Shown: positions 8,297 through 17,512 of the stretch, piece after piece | How positions within the stretch are numbered: position 1 is the stretch's first letter | Layout of the letters: the number at the start of each line of letters is the position of its first letter | From: Pseudomonadota bacterium | Lineage (GTDB): Bacteria > Pseudomonadota > Gammaproteobacteria > Xanthomonadales > Rhodanobacteraceae | Assembly: GCA_021793575.1 (NCBI GenBank) | Contig: JAJYSM010000018.1 | Coordinates: forward strand, 1-53,884 | Direction of reading: 5' to 3' | Length of the DNA: 53,884 nt | Position numbers and translations under genes: made by a program | The notes under the pieces: model-generated | Database searches by the model: none | What the model was told of the DNA's origin: nothing | Seen by the model: the letters and a program-made list of their open reading frames with translations, nothing else

Positions 8297-9427
8297 TCAA
8301 TAGCCGCCGTGCGCCTTGCGCAGTTGTTCCAGCGTGACCCGTCCGCGCATCACGCGGTACACCCAGCCGGTGTACAGCAGGATGATCGGCAACAGCACCA
8401 CGGTCACGCCCAGCATCAGCAGCAGGGTGCCGCGGCTGGAGGACGCATCCCACACCGTCAGGCTGGAGCGCGGGTCGAGGCTGGACGGCAACAGGAACGG
8501 AAACAGCGCGAAGCCGGCTGATGCGATGGTGCCGCCCACCATCAGGCTGCTGGCGATGAAGCCGGCGACGCTGCGTCGCCCGACCAGCGCCTGCACGCCG
8601 ACCGCGGCGGCCAGCGCCAGCAGCGGTGCGCTCCAGAACCACGGATATTGCATGTAGCTGGCAAACCAGCTGCCGCCCTGCGCGACCTGCTTGTACAGCG
8701 GGTTGGAGACGCCCTCGCTGGCCACCGCGCCGGCGATCGCGAAACCGGGAATGCCGTAGGCCAGCCAGATGCCGGCCAACACGTACAACGCGGCGTAGAG
8801 CAGCGTGAGCCAGCGTGCCATGCGCACCGCACGCGCCGCGATCAGGTGGTCGGCTTTCAGCGCCGCCCAGCAGGCGCCGTGCGCCAGCAGCATGCTCAGC
8901 GACACCAGCCCGGCGAGCAGCGCGAACGGATGCAGCAGATCGAGCAAACCGCCCTGCCAGCTCATCCGCAGATCGTCGTCGAAGCGGAACGGCAGGCCGA
9001 GGAACAGGTTGCCGAAGGCGATCCCGGAAATCAGCATCACCACCACGCCGGAGGCCGTCAGCACCCAGTCCCACAGGCTGGCCCAGCGCGGATCGTGGAT
9101 CTTGCCGCGGAAATTGAAGCCGACCGGGCGCAGGATGAAGGCCAGCAGCACCAGGAAAATCGCCAGATACATGCCGGAAAACGACACCGCGTAAAGCATC
9201 GGCCACGCCGCGAAGGTGGCGCCGCCGCCGAGGATGAACCAGGTCTGGTTGCCCTCCCAGGTCGGCTCGATGCCCTCGATCAGCACCAGCCGCTCCTCGT
9301 TGTCGCGGCCGAGCACCTTGAGCAGGCCGGCGACGCCGAAATCGAAGCCGTCCATGATCGCGAAACCGATCAGCAGCGTACCCAGCAGGGCCCACCAGAT
9401 CACCCGCAGCGTGGCGTAGTCAAACAT
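8297..9427 (-). CDS. cydB: cytochrome bd ubiquinol oxidase subunit II
   Basis: The membrane subunit that pairs with CydA in the high-affinity quinol oxidase. The 376 residues have about nine hydrophobic segments. The family start is [19 protein letters not shown] with [13 protein letters not shown], and [18 protein letters not shown] lies near residue 60. The ATG at 9427 has GGAGAA upstream; the open frame extends 16 more residues without family similarity. It overlaps the cydA end by 8 bp and is followed by cydX. Confidence 0.96.
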   Translation of the reverse strand: MFDYATLRVIWWALLGTLLIGFAIMDGFDFGVAGLLKVLGRDNEERLVLIEGIEPTWEGNQTWFILGGGATFAAWPMLYAVSFSGMYLAIFLVLLAFILRPVGFNFRGKIHDPRWASLWDWVLTASGVVVMLISGIAFGNLFLGLPFRFDDDLRMSWQGGLLDLLHPFALLAGLVSLSMLLAHGACWAALKADHLIAARAVRMARWLTLLYAALYVLAGIWLAYGIPGFAIAGAVASEGVSNPLYKQVAQGGSWFASYMQYPWFWSAPLLALAAAVGVQALVGRRSVAGFIASSLMVGGTIASAGFALFPFLLPSSLDPRSSLTVWDASSSRGTLLLMLGVTVVLLPIILLYTGWVYRVMRGRVTLEQLRKAHGGY

Positions 9428-11012
9428 GCTGTTCTCCGGACTCCCCGTTCCGCGCCGGCGAGAGGGGAAAGGCATGGTTCGGCCAGATGCCCAGTCCGTC
9501 CGGCCCCTTGCGGGTGAACTTCAACATCAGCACCACGTCGACGATGGCCAGCGCGGTATAGAACAGCACAAAGCCGCCAAGCGAGGTCAGCACCTGGCCG
9601 GCGCTGACCGACGACACGCCCAGCGCGGTCGGCAGCACGCCGGCGATCGCCCAGGGCTGGCGGCCGTATTCGGCCACGATCCAGCCCAGCTCGATCGCCA
9701 CCCACGGCAGCGGCAGGCTCCACAGCGCCAGCCGCAGATACCAGCGCTGGCTGTCCAGCTGGCGCCGGCTGGCCTTCCAGAACGACAGCGCAAACAGCGC
9801 GATGAAATAGAAGCCGCAGACCATCATGATGCGGAACGACCAGAACAGCACCGGCACGTTCGGAATCGTGCTGTCGGCGGCCTGCTGGATCTGCGCCGGC
9901 GTGGCCTGGCGCGGGTCGTCCACAGAGCGCTTCAGCAGCAGCGCGTAGCCCAGATCCTTGTCGTTGGCAGCGAGCACCGCCTGGGCCTGTGCGTTGCCCT
10001 GGTCCTGGCGCAGCGTCAGCATCGCGTCGTAGGCCAGCAGACCCTTGCCGATGCGGCTCTTGGCGTCGTCCACCAGCTCGCTGATGCCGGGCATCGTCTG
10101 ATCGAGCGAGTGGGTGCCGAGCAGGCCCATCAGCCAGGGGATCTTCAACGCGTCATCGGTGCGGCGCTGCCGCATGTTGGGCAGGCCGAACAGGGTAAAC
10201 GGCGCCGGCGCCGGCTCGGTGTGCCAGATCGCCTCGATCGCGGCCATCTTCATCTGCTGATCCTTCGCCACGGTGTAGCCCGAGGCGTCGCCCAGCACCA
10301 CCACCGACAGCGCCGCGGCCAGCCCGAAACTGGCCGCCACCGTCATCGAGCGCTTGGCGAAATCCACGTTGCGTCCGCGCAGCAGGTACCAGGCGCTGAT
10401 CGACAGCACGAACATCGAACCCAGCACATAGCCGGCGCTTACCGTGTGCACGAACTTGTCCTGCGCCACCGGGTTGAACAGCACCGCGGAGAACGAGGTC
10501 ACTTCCATCCGCATCGTCTGCGGGTTGAACGCCGCGCCCACCGGATTCTGCATCCACGCGTTGGCAATCAGTATCCACAGCGCCGACAGGCTGGTGGCCA
10601 GCGCGAGAAACCAGGTCACCAGCAGATGCCTGATCCGCGAGATGCGCTCCCAACCCATGAAGAACACGCCGATCAGGGTCGCTTCGAGGAAGAACGCCAT
10701 CATGCCCTCGATCGCCAGCGGCGCACCGAAGATGTCGCCGACGTACTGCGAGTAATACGCCCAGTTCATGCCGAACTGGAACTCCATCGTCACCCCGGTG
10801 GCCACGCCCATCGCGAAATTGATGCCGAACAGCACGCCCCAGAACTGCACCATGCGCTTCCATACCTCGCGCCCGGTCATCACGTACACGCTCTCCATGA
10901 TCGCCAGGATCCACACCAGTCCCAGCGTCAGCGGCACGAACAGGAAGTGGTACATCGCGGTCAGCGCGAACTGCAGGCGCGACAGCGTGACGACATCGGC
11001 GTCGATGATCAT
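9420..11012 (-). CDS. cydA: cytochrome bd ubiquinol oxidase subunit I
   Basis: The haem-bearing subunit that oxidises ubiquinol and reduces O2 to water under low oxygen. The 530 residues carry the haem b595 histidine in [12 protein letters not shown] near residue 21, and [20 protein letters not shown] near 120. The quinol-loop region is long (about residues 250-390), which argues for an E. coli-type long Q-loop enzyme. The conserved [12 protein letters not shown] comes near residue 444. The ATG overlaps the cydP stop as ATGA. Confidence 0.97.
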   Translation of the reverse strand: MIIDADVVTLSRLQFALTAMYHFLFVPLTLGLVWILAIMESVYVMTGREVWKRMVQFWGVLFGINFAMGVATGVTMEFQFGMNWAYYSQYVGDIFGAPLAIEGMMAFFLEATLIGVFFMGWERISRIRHLLVTWFLALATSLSALWILIANAWMQNPVGAAFNPQTMRMEVTSFSAVLFNPVAQDKFVHTVSAGYVLGSMFVLSISAWYLLRGRNVDFAKRSMTVAASFGLAAALSVVVLGDASGYTVAKDQQMKMAAIEAIWHTEPAPAPFTLFGLPNMRQRRTDDALKIPWLMGLLGTHSLDQTMPGISELVDDAKSRIGKGLLAYDAMLTLRQDQGNAQAQAVLAANDKDLGYALLLKRSVDDPRQATPAQIQQAADSTIPNVPVLFWSFRIMMVCGFYFIALFALSFWKASRRQLDSQRWYLRLALWSLPLPWVAIELGWIVAEYGRQPWAIAGVLPTALGVSSVSAGQVLTSLGGFVLFYTALAIVDVVLMLKFTRKGPDGLGIWPNHAFPLSPARNGESGEQHV

Positions 11013-11233
11013 GGGTGGCGTTCCGGCGGCGGTGGGGGTGGCGTGGGTGCCAGCAAGCGTGCGATCGCCTCCGGGCTGTTATCGGGCCTGGGCTGCGGCG
11101 CAAACAGCAGCCACCAGATCAGCATCAGCAGCACGACCTTGAGCACGATGATACCGAACAACTCCAGCGCCAGCTGCCGCAGCGGCGTGCCCGCGCGGCG
11201 GCTGGATGAGCTGGATGCGGCGGGAAGTGACAT
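11009..11233 (-). CDS. cydP: putative small cytochrome bd-associated protein CydP
   Basis: A small protein upstream of cydA with one strong membrane helix (LFGIIVLKVVLLMLIWWLLF, about residues 28-47). A proline-rich tail ([12 protein letters not shown]) ends the protein. Its position, single helix and tail match the CydP proteins annotated before cydAB in Xanthomonadales. A role in assembly or stability of the oxidase is inferred. ATG 11233 gives 74 residues; GTG 11254 would add seven. Neither has an obvious ribosome binding site. The stop overlaps cydA as ATGA. Confidence 0.75.
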   Translation of the reverse strand: MSLPAASSSSSRRAGTPLRQLALELFGIIVLKVVLLMLIWWLLFAPQPRPDNSPEAIARLLAPTPPPPPPERHP

Positions 11234-11322
11234 GCAACGGACGGGTGTGTTCACTGTGGATCACAGCATACGCCGCTGCGGCATTGCCCTGGTGTGCATG
11301 GATGTCGCAGCAGCTCAGCCTC

Positions 11323-12639
11323 TCAGTCCAGTTGTGCGAACGCGTCGCGGGTGAGGTTTTCCGGCGCGCCGCCGGTGCACAGCACGTCGTCCTCGATGCG
11401 GATGCCGCCGTACTGGCGCAGCGCGTCCACCCGCGCCCAGTCGATGTCAGTGGCGACCGGCCTGGCGCGCAGCTCGGCCAGCAGCATGTCGATGAAGTAC
11501 AGGCCGGGCTCGATCGTCACCACCATGCCCGGTTGCAGCACGCGAGTCATGCGCAGATACGGATGGCCGTCTGGACGTCCAATGGTTCCGCCGCGTTCGC
11601 TTTGCTGGAAGCCGGCCACGTCATGCACCTGCAGGCCGAGCGGATGGCCGAGGCCGTGCGGAAAGAACGCGCGGGTCACGCCCGCTTCGACCGCGCTCTC
11701 CGCACTCATGCGGATCAGGCCATGCTCGCGCAGTACGCCAGCCAGCACGTGATGAGCGTGGAGGTGCAGTTCGGGGTAGCTCTGGCCGGTGCGTACGCGG
11801 GCGACGAAGCCCTGTTGGGCGGCGTCGACGCTGTCGATCAGCGCCTGGAACCCGCCGGCGTGCGCGCCGGCATGGGTGCGCGTGATGTCGCTGGCGTAAC
11901 CGGCGGCGCTGGCGCCGGCATCGATCAGCAGCGAGTGGCTGTGTGTTGGCGGGCTGCGGTCGAAGTGTGTGTAGTGCAGCACCGCGCCGTGCTCGTTCAG
12001 GCCGACGATGCTGGCGTAGGGCAGTTCGGCGTCGATCGCGTCCGCCGCCTGCAGATAGGCCTGATGGATGCCGAGCTCGCTGGCGCCGGTGCGGAACGCC
12101 GCCTCCGCGGCGCGATGCGCCCGCGCGCCGGTGCGGCTGGCCTGGCGCAGCAGTGCCAGCTCGTACGGCGTCTTGATGCTGCGATGCCAGTGCAGGTAGT
12201 CGAGCACGGCCGCCGGGTTCAGGGCGGCGTCGGCGGGCGCACCGTCGACGGCGATCGCCGCGCAACGGCCCGGCGGCAGTTCGGCCAGCGCGGCGGCGGC
12301 GCTGCGCACGGTGACGATCTCGAAGTGCTCCACCCAGTAGCCGTCGGGCGCCTGCGGCATCACGTGCCAGTAGTCGCGCGGCTGCAGGAAGATCAGCTTC
12401 GGCCTGGCACCCGGCGTGTACGCGATCCAGCTGCCCGGCGCATCGGCCAGCGGCAGCCAGTGCAGGAAGTGCGGGCTGGCCACGAACGGATAATCCTGGT
12501 CATCCAGAAATTTTCGCGGCGGCATGCCGACGGCGATCAGCAGGTGGTCGAAGCCGGCGTGCGCCAGGGCGGCGTCCGCCCGTTCGCGCAGGGCGGCCAG
12601 GTGCGCGGGATAGAGCGAGGCAAGCGAGCTGGCGTGCAT
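11323..12639 (-). CDS. pepQ: Xaa-Pro dipeptidase
   Basis: Cleaves Xaa-Pro dipeptides; cytosolic, M24B fold with two metal ions. The 438 residues compare with 443 in E. coli PepQ. Metal-site motifs are visible: SLLIDAGASAAGYASDITRT, then FFPHGLGHPLGLQVHDVAGF, VTIEPGLYFIDMLL and IRIEDDVL. ATG 12639 (MHASSLASLYPAHLAALR) is the family start. An 8-bp dyad (12673-12694) sits about 33 bp upstream. With pepP, it brackets the cyd operon. Confidence 0.94.
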   Translation of the reverse strand: MHASSLASLYPAHLAALRERADAALAHAGFDHLLIAVGMPPRKFLDDQDYPFVASPHFLHWLPLADAPGSWIAYTPGARPKLIFLQPRDYWHVMPQAPDGYWVEHFEIVTVRSAAAALAELPPGRCAAIAVDGAPADAALNPAAVLDYLHWHRSIKTPYELALLRQASRTGARAHRAAEAAFRTGASELGIHQAYLQAADAIDAELPYASIVGLNEHGAVLHYTHFDRSPPTHSHSLLIDAGASAAGYASDITRTHAGAHAGGFQALIDSVDAAQQGFVARVRTGQSYPELHLHAHHVLAGVLREHGLIRMSAESAVEAGVTRAFFPHGLGHPLGLQVHDVAGFQQSERGGTIGRPDGHPYLRMTRVLQPGMVVTIEPGLYFIDMLLAELRARPVATDIDWARVDALRQYGGIRIEDDVLCTGGAPENLTRDAFAQLD

Positions 12640-12672
12640 GGGGTACCTGCGGCAGGACGGGCGGATCGGCGG

Positions 12673-12694
12673 GATCATTCAGCGGGGAATGATC
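12673..12694. promoter_or_regulatory. perfect 8-bp dyad upstream of pepQ
   Basis: GATCATTC, six bases, then GAATGATC. It lies between the PilZ gene stop (12730) and the pepQ start (12639). No T-run follows on the minus strand, so it may be an operator rather than a terminator. Confidence 0.4.
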
Positions 12695-12729
12695 GCGCGT
12701 CGCTGCCGACCTGGCCAGTCGGTGGTGCG

Positions 12730-13083
12730 TCAGGCCTGGCTGAGCCAGCCGTCCAGCCGCGCCGCATCGGCATCGCTGATCGCCACGATGCGGTAGCCGG
12801 CCCAGATCTGGCCCGGGCTGGCGGCCGGCTCGTGCCATTGCTCCTGGATGCCCGCCTCGATCGGCTGCGACTGGATCAACGCACGGCCCGCGCTCGGCAG
12901 CATCAGGCTGACCTGGTACAGCGCCTCGCTGCGTGGCGCCTGCGCACTGATCAGCAGCAGGCCGGTGCTGGACAGGTTGCCCAGATGGCCGATCGGCTCG
13001 CCGCTGATCACGTCGGTGACCAGCGCGGTGAAGGAGGCGCGCTTGCGCTCGGCACGGCGCTGGTTACTGTCCTGCGGGCTCAT
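12730..13083 (-). CDS. PilZ domain protein (probable c-di-GMP receptor)
   Basis: A 117-residue single-domain protein. The N-terminal RRAERKRASF region and the later GHLGNLSSTGLLL match the two PilZ motifs (an arginine-rich RxxxR-type stretch and (D/N)xSxxG). Both elements that contact cyclic di-GMP therefore appear present. Its ATG overlaps the DUF1631 stop as ATGA, so the two are translationally coupled. The target is unknown; type IV pilus genes are about 28 kb away and need not be linked. Confidence 0.8.
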   Translation of the reverse strand: MSPQDSNQRRAERKRASFTALVTDVISGEPIGHLGNLSSTGLLLISAQAPRSEALYQVSLMLPSAGRALIQSQPIEAGIQEQWHEPAASPGQIWAGYRIVAISDADAARLDGWLSQA

Positions 13084-15491
13084 CGGTGCTCAGACTCCGG
13101 CGAAGGCGGGCGACGCGGGTTGGCGCCCTGGCGCAGGCTGCCGGTCAGGCCGCGCCAGGCGCGATCGAGCAGGCTCTCGCGCTGTTGCGGCACCTCGCAC
13201 ACGCGGCCGCTGGCAATCTCCGCGGCCAGCTGCGAGAGGTTCATCTCCTCGCCGCGCTGGCCGCGTCGGCTGACCAGCAGACAGCGGCCGGACATCGGCG
13301 AGTACCAGGCCAGTTTGCGCTGGGTGATCTGCCCGGTGCCCGGGTCGACGAATTCGAACCAGCTGCCAAACGGCAGCTTGCTCAGGTAATTGTGGATGCG
13401 CGCCTCGCGCGGTCCCAGCACTGGCGCCTGGGCACTGGGCTGGCCGATGCCGGCGGAGCGGGCCGACGCGTCCTGCTCCTCACCGAGCCGGTGATGCTGC
13501 TTCAGGCGCATGGCCAGATCGGTGGCGCTGGGCAGCTCGGCGGGAACCGCTGCGACAGGAGCCGGCGCTCGGGCGGCTGCCGACCCGCCACTTCTGGCGG
13601 GTGCCGGTGGCGCAGTGGCACTCGCCACCTTGGCAGCGGGGTTCGTCGCGGTCGCGGATGGTGCCTGCGGTGCAATGCTGTCGGCGCCGGTGCCGAGCAA
13701 CCGCTGGGCTACCTGGCGGGCCTCCTCCGCGTGCATGCCGATCTGCTGCAGGCCACCTTCAACCTCCCTCTGCAACTGCAGACGGTCGCCCACCGGCAGC
13801 CGTCCGAGCAGTTGGTCGGTGATCGTCAGTTGCGCCTGAAACGCTTCGCTGTCCTCGCCGTGGCGCAGCAGGGTAAGCGCCAGCACGTCGGACCACGCCC
13901 GGTCCAGCAGTGCGCGCAGCAGGCCGCGCGGCGCCGACTGCGCGAAACGCTCGGCCATCAGGGCACTCGCGCGCTGGCGCGCCTGATCCAGCCGCTCGCG
14001 GCCCTGGGCAGCCTCCACATGGCGGCGTTCGGCAGCCTGCGCCTTGCGGCTGAGCAGACCCAGATGGTGCTCGATGTCGGCCAGCAGGGTGGTGTAGAGG
14101 CCGGCGCTTGGCGGCTCCTGCGCGGCCCGCGCCACCAGTTGTTCGAGCTTCGCCGCCAGCGGGCGGTTGCTCTCGTCGTCGCTGCCGTCGAGCCAGTCGT
14201 TGGCGGTGGCGGTGACGGCGTCCAGCAGCTTGCGCGCCGGGTGCTCGCGCTGCTCGAAGAAGTTGCGATCGGCCACCGCCATGCGCAGCACCGGCACCTG
14301 CAGATTGCTGAGCAGGGCGCGCGCATTGCCGCCCTGCTGCAGCTGCTGGCCGAGCTGCTCGAACAGCATCGCCACCAGCTCCACCGTGTCGCCCTGCTCG
14401 CCGGTGAGCTGGGTTTGCGGCGCGCCGGCGGGATTGTTGATGTTGAGCTGGGTCAGCAGCTCTTCGCGCAGGCGCTGGGCACTGCGCAATTCGCGGCTGG
14501 CGTGATCGGTGACCTGGGCCAGATGCTGCTGCAGCGCGCCGAGCGCGGTCTGCAGTTCGTCGGTGCTGGCCACCCGGCTCGCAGCCGAGTCAGCAGCGCT
14601 GCCGGAACCGGCGCGGCGCTGTGCCAGCAGGTTGCGCAGCGACTCCAGTACCTCGATCGAGTCACTCGCCGGTGCCGATGCCGATGCCGACGCCGACGCC
14701 GACGCGGCGCCGGCGGGCGACGGCGCGGGCTCGGCCGCGCTCTCGCTGCGGACCGCGCGCGCGCGCTTGGCGAACTGGCGCGGCACCGGGATGCTGCGCA
14801 GCTGCGGCAGGATGCCGTCGGCCTGCAGCAGCGCATTGACGGCGTCATAGATCGGTGTCAGCGACTGCAGCAGCCATTGATCAAAGCTGTGCAGCAGCAG
14901 CAGGTGATGCGGCAGCGGTAGCGGCAATTCGGCGCTGGCCTCGCGAAACGCCTTGGCCAGCGCGTGCGGGCCCAGCGGCAGCGCCTCACCCTCCAGCGGC
15001 GGCGCGCCAACCAGCACCGCGAGCCGGTAGCCCAGCTCGTACAGCACGCTGCTGTGACGCACGTCGCTGCGTGCGCCCAGCTGCGACACCGCCATCGTCA
15101 GCTCCTGCTCGGCCGGGTCGAGCAACTGCAGTGACTGCCAGGGCTTGGGCTCGCCGTCGGCGGGCGGTTTGGTCGTGCTGCCGATCTGCTCGAAGGCGAT
15201 GCCCAGGTTCGCCATGAAGCGCTCCTCGAGCGACGCCTGAGCCTCCCGCACCAGCTGGCGGCTGCTGTAGAAATCCTGCTGCTCCTGATGTCGGTGTGCG
15301 CCCTCGGCCAGTTTGAACAGCTGCTGGTCGAACTCGCCAAGGCAGCGCCGCAGCGGTGCGCGCAGCTGCTCCACGCACAACGCGTGGCTGGCTTCGATCA
15401 GCCGCTGCGCGCGTGCCGGCCAGCGCACGTCACTGAGGCGGCTGTGCTGACGTGACGCGAATGGACGGCGTCGATCCTGTTCGACATCCAT
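13080..15491 (-). CDS. DUF1631 family protein
   Basis: A large cytosolic protein of 803 residues matching the DUF1631 family, whose biochemical role is not established. The N-terminal part is helical and Gln/Leu-rich (QRLIEASHALCVEQLRAP to IYDAVNALLQADGILP). A low-complexity Ser/Ala linker (SASASASASAP) follows. The conserved C-terminal block contains FGSWFEFVDPGTGQITQRKL and SGRCLLVSRRGQRG. That block resembles the domain often fused or paired with PilZ. The overlap with the PilZ gene suggests the two work together. The ATG at 15491 starts MDVEQDRRR. Confidence 0.8.
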   Translation of the reverse strand: MDVEQDRRRPFASRQHSRLSDVRWPARAQRLIEASHALCVEQLRAPLRRCLGEFDQQLFKLAEGAHRHQEQQDFYSSRQLVREAQASLEERFMANLGIAFEQIGSTTKPPADGEPKPWQSLQLLDPAEQELTMAVSQLGARSDVRHSSVLYELGYRLAVLVGAPPLEGEALPLGPHALAKAFREASAELPLPLPHHLLLLHSFDQWLLQSLTPIYDAVNALLQADGILPQLRSIPVPRQFAKRARAVRSESAAEPAPSPAGAASASASASASAPASDSIEVLESLRNLLAQRRAGSGSAADSAASRVASTDELQTALGALQQHLAQVTDHASRELRSAQRLREELLTQLNINNPAGAPQTQLTGEQGDTVELVAMLFEQLGQQLQQGGNARALLSNLQVPVLRMAVADRNFFEQREHPARKLLDAVTATANDWLDGSDDESNRPLAAKLEQLVARAAQEPPSAGLYTTLLADIEHHLGLLSRKAQAAERRHVEAAQGRERLDQARQRASALMAERFAQSAPRGLLRALLDRAWSDVLALTLLRHGEDSEAFQAQLTITDQLLGRLPVGDRLQLQREVEGGLQQIGMHAEEARQVAQRLLGTGADSIAPQAPSATATNPAAKVASATAPPAPARSGGSAAARAPAPVAAVPAELPSATDLAMRLKQHHRLGEEQDASARSAGIGQPSAQAPVLGPREARIHNYLSKLPFGSWFEFVDPGTGQITQRKLAWYSPMSGRCLLVSRRGQRGEEMNLSQLAAEIASGRVCEVPQQRESLLDRAWRGLTGSLRQGANPRRPPSPESEHR

Positions 15492-15649
15492 GCAAGAGCC
15501 TGCTGATTCCCCGGAGCTCCGAGTTTATGCTGGTTGCTGCGGGTGCGCCATGGCCGGCGCGACAGGACAGGCCGTCCGCTGGATATACTGCGCGGCACGA
15601 ATCGGATCCACCCGAACGTGCCGGCCACCGTGCGAGGGGCTGCCTGAGA
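15492..15649. other. divergent intergenic region between DUF1631 and PP2C genes
   Basis: A 158-bp region that should carry promoters for both strands. TATACT occurs at 15584-15589 on the + strand, about 60 bp before the phosphatase ATG. No firm -35 is visible, and I see no other feature. Confidence 0.4.
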
Positions 15650-16471
15650 ATGGATACGTGTATTGAGAGCTGCCATGGGCCGCAGGTGGCATCGGGACGC
15701 GCGCGCGGCGGGCGCGCGACGCAGCAGGACGAATTGGTTTGCTTGCATGATCCAGGCGAGGATGCGCGCCTGCTGGTGCTGGCCGACGGCATGGGCGGCG
15801 ACGGCGCCGGTGAACTGGCCTCCGCCGGCGTGATCCAGGTGGCCCGCCAGCTGTGGCAGCAGGGCGGCTGGCGCGAGCAGCCCGGTGCGCTGTTTCTGGA
15901 AGCGCTGTGCCAGGACGCGCATACCGAATTGCGTCGCCGCGGCGAGCGGCTGGCCAGCGGCGAGCCGCACTCGACCGTGGTGGCATTGCTGATCCGTGGC
16001 CGCCGCGTCTGCTGGGCACACGTGGGCGACAGCCGCCTGTACCGCTTCCAGGGCGAGCGCCTGCTCGGCTGCACCGAAGATCACAGCGTGGCCCAGCTGA
16101 AGCTGCGCCGGGGCGAACTGGTGCACGAGCAGCTCGCCGACGACCCGGATCAGCACAAATTGCTGCGCGGGCTGGGTGGCCCGCAGCCGCCGCAGGTCGA
16201 TCACGGCTGCGCCACACTGCGTGCGGGGCAGACCTTCGCGCTGTGCAGCGACGGCGTGTGGGAGCGCCTGTCGGCGCGCGAGCTGGGCTGCTACGCGCGC
16301 CGCCGCGATCAGTCCGCGGCCATGCACGAGGCGCTGACGCTGGCGCTGCAGCGCGGCGGCGAGCAAGGTGACAACGTGGCGTTGATTCTCGCCCGGGCCG
16401 GCGGGGCTCGCCGCTGGTGGCGCGGCGGCCGGCTCTGGTCGGCCGTGTTCGACCGCGCCGCGGGACGATAG
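15650..16471 (+). CDS. PP2C-family protein phosphatase (Stp1/PrpC-like)
   Basis: A metal-dependent Ser/Thr phosphatase of 273 residues. PP2C motifs appear in order: GGRATQQDELVCL near residue 25, VLADGMGGDGAGELAS near 44, STVVALLIRGRRVCWAHVGDSRLYRF near 105-130, TEDHSVAQLKLRRG, CSDGVWERLS and QGDNVALIL near the end. The metal-binding Asp residues in those motifs are all present. It lies in a cassette with a LysM/TPR lipoprotein, a Ser/Thr kinase and an FHA protein, so it is the likely partner phosphatase of that kinase. The start is ATG 15650; the upstream in-frame extension has no similarity. Confidence 0.9.
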   Translation: MDTCIESCHGPQVASGRARGGRATQQDELVCLHDPGEDARLLVLADGMGGDGAGELASAGVIQVARQLWQQGGWREQPGALFLEALCQDAHTELRRRGERLASGEPHSTVVALLIRGRRVCWAHVGDSRLYRFQGERLLGCTEDHSVAQLKLRRGELVHEQLADDPDQHKLLRGLGGPQPPQVDHGCATLRAGQTFALCSDGVWERLSARELGCYARRRDQSAAMHEALTLALQRGGEQGDNVALILARAGGARRWWRGGRLWSAVFDRAAGR

Positions 16472-16524
16472 TGGGACAAGATGGCCTGCCGGTCAGGCCC
16501 AAGGCAAAAACTCTGGGATACCGA

Positions 16525-17481
16525 ATGACATCCATACCCTCACCGGGCTGCCTGCAGCGGCATCGTCTGCGGCAAGCCGCGCTGCGTGCGCCGCTGCTGG
16601 CCATGCTGGCCGCGACCGGCTGCGCGCAGATGAGCAGGCTCAAGACGCAGGTCGGCGATCAGCTGGCCGGCCACCCGACCACCGTGGTCACGCCGGCGGC
16701 CGCGACCGGACAGGCGCGGAGCACTGGCGCCAGCTCGCTCGCGGCGATCGTCAACGACGACCTGCAGGTCGGCCACTACGCCGAGGGCGAGCAGGCGCTG
16801 CGCGAGTATCTGCAGCAGCATCCCGGCGACCGCGCGGCGCAGGCGCTGCTGCGCCAGCTGACGGTCGATCCCGCGCAGCAGCTGGGCCGCGCGTCGCGCC
16901 CGTACGTGGTGCAGCCGGGCGATTCCTACAGCACGCTGGCGCTGCGCTACCTGGGCGACCCCAGCCAGTTTCTGGTCCTGGCACGCTACAACGGCTCGAC
17001 CAATCCCTCGCTGCTGCGCGTGGGCCAGACGCTGCGCCTGCCGGCCTCCGCGGCCATCGCGACTCTGCCGCAGGAGGGCGCGCCGGCGCGCGTCGGCGCA
17101 GATGCGCCCGCCGGCAGCGCGCTGGCGATCGCGCCGACCACGGCGCCGGCGGACGCCTCGCCGGCGGCGCAGGTGCGCCGGCTGCAGAAAGAGAGCGCGG
17201 CCCTGCTCGCGCAGGGGCAGAAGACGCAGGCGCTGGCGCGGATGGATCAGGCGCTGACGATCGACCCGCAGCTGCAGCCGGCCGGCGCCGGGCCGGCATC
17301 GCTGCGCAAGCAGCTGATTGCCGCGTACCACCAGCGCGCGATCGTGCTGTACCGCGACCAGCAGCTGGACCCGGCGATTGCACTGTGGGACCGCGTGCTG
17401 GCGATCGATCCGCACTACGAGCCCGCCGTCGCCTACCGTGCCCGCGCACTGGAACTCAAACAGCGCCTCAAGCAATTCTGA
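16525..17481 (+). CDS. LysM- and TPR-containing envelope lipoprotein
   Basis: A 318-residue protein with an N-terminal hydrophobic segment ending in a lipobox-like AATGC, so it is probably a lipoprotein. A TPR-like stretch (HYAEGEQALREYLQQHPGD) is followed by a LysM domain (YVVQPGDSYSTLALRYLGDP to VGQTLRLP, about residues 128-175). The C-terminal half has more TPR-like repeats (LAQGQKTQALARMDQALTID and LDPAIALWDRVLAIDP). LysM suggests peptidoglycan binding. The gene is 53 bp after the PP2C stop and converges with the kinase gene. It could be an envelope input to the kinase; that is inference. Confidence 0.8.
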   Translation: MTSIPSPGCLQRHRLRQAALRAPLLAMLAATGCAQMSRLKTQVGDQLAGHPTTVVTPAAATGQARSTGASSLAAIVNDDLQVGHYAEGEQALREYLQQHPGDRAAQALLRQLTVDPAQQLGRASRPYVVQPGDSYSTLALRYLGDPSQFLVLARYNGSTNPSLLRVGQTLRLPASAAIATLPQEGAPARVGADAPAGSALAIAPTTAPADASPAAQVRRLQKESAALLAQGQKTQALARMDQALTIDPQLQPAGAGPASLRKQLIAAYHQRAIVLYRDQQLDPAIALWDRVLAIDPHYEPAVAYRARALELKQRLKQF

Positions 17482-17512
17482 ACCCGTGCCGTGCCGGCTT
17501 GCGCGGCTTGGT

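Noticed and set aside
11206-13389. Long plus-strand frame opposite pepQ and the PilZ gene
   Set aside because: Shadow of two well-supported genes; no motif in its translation.
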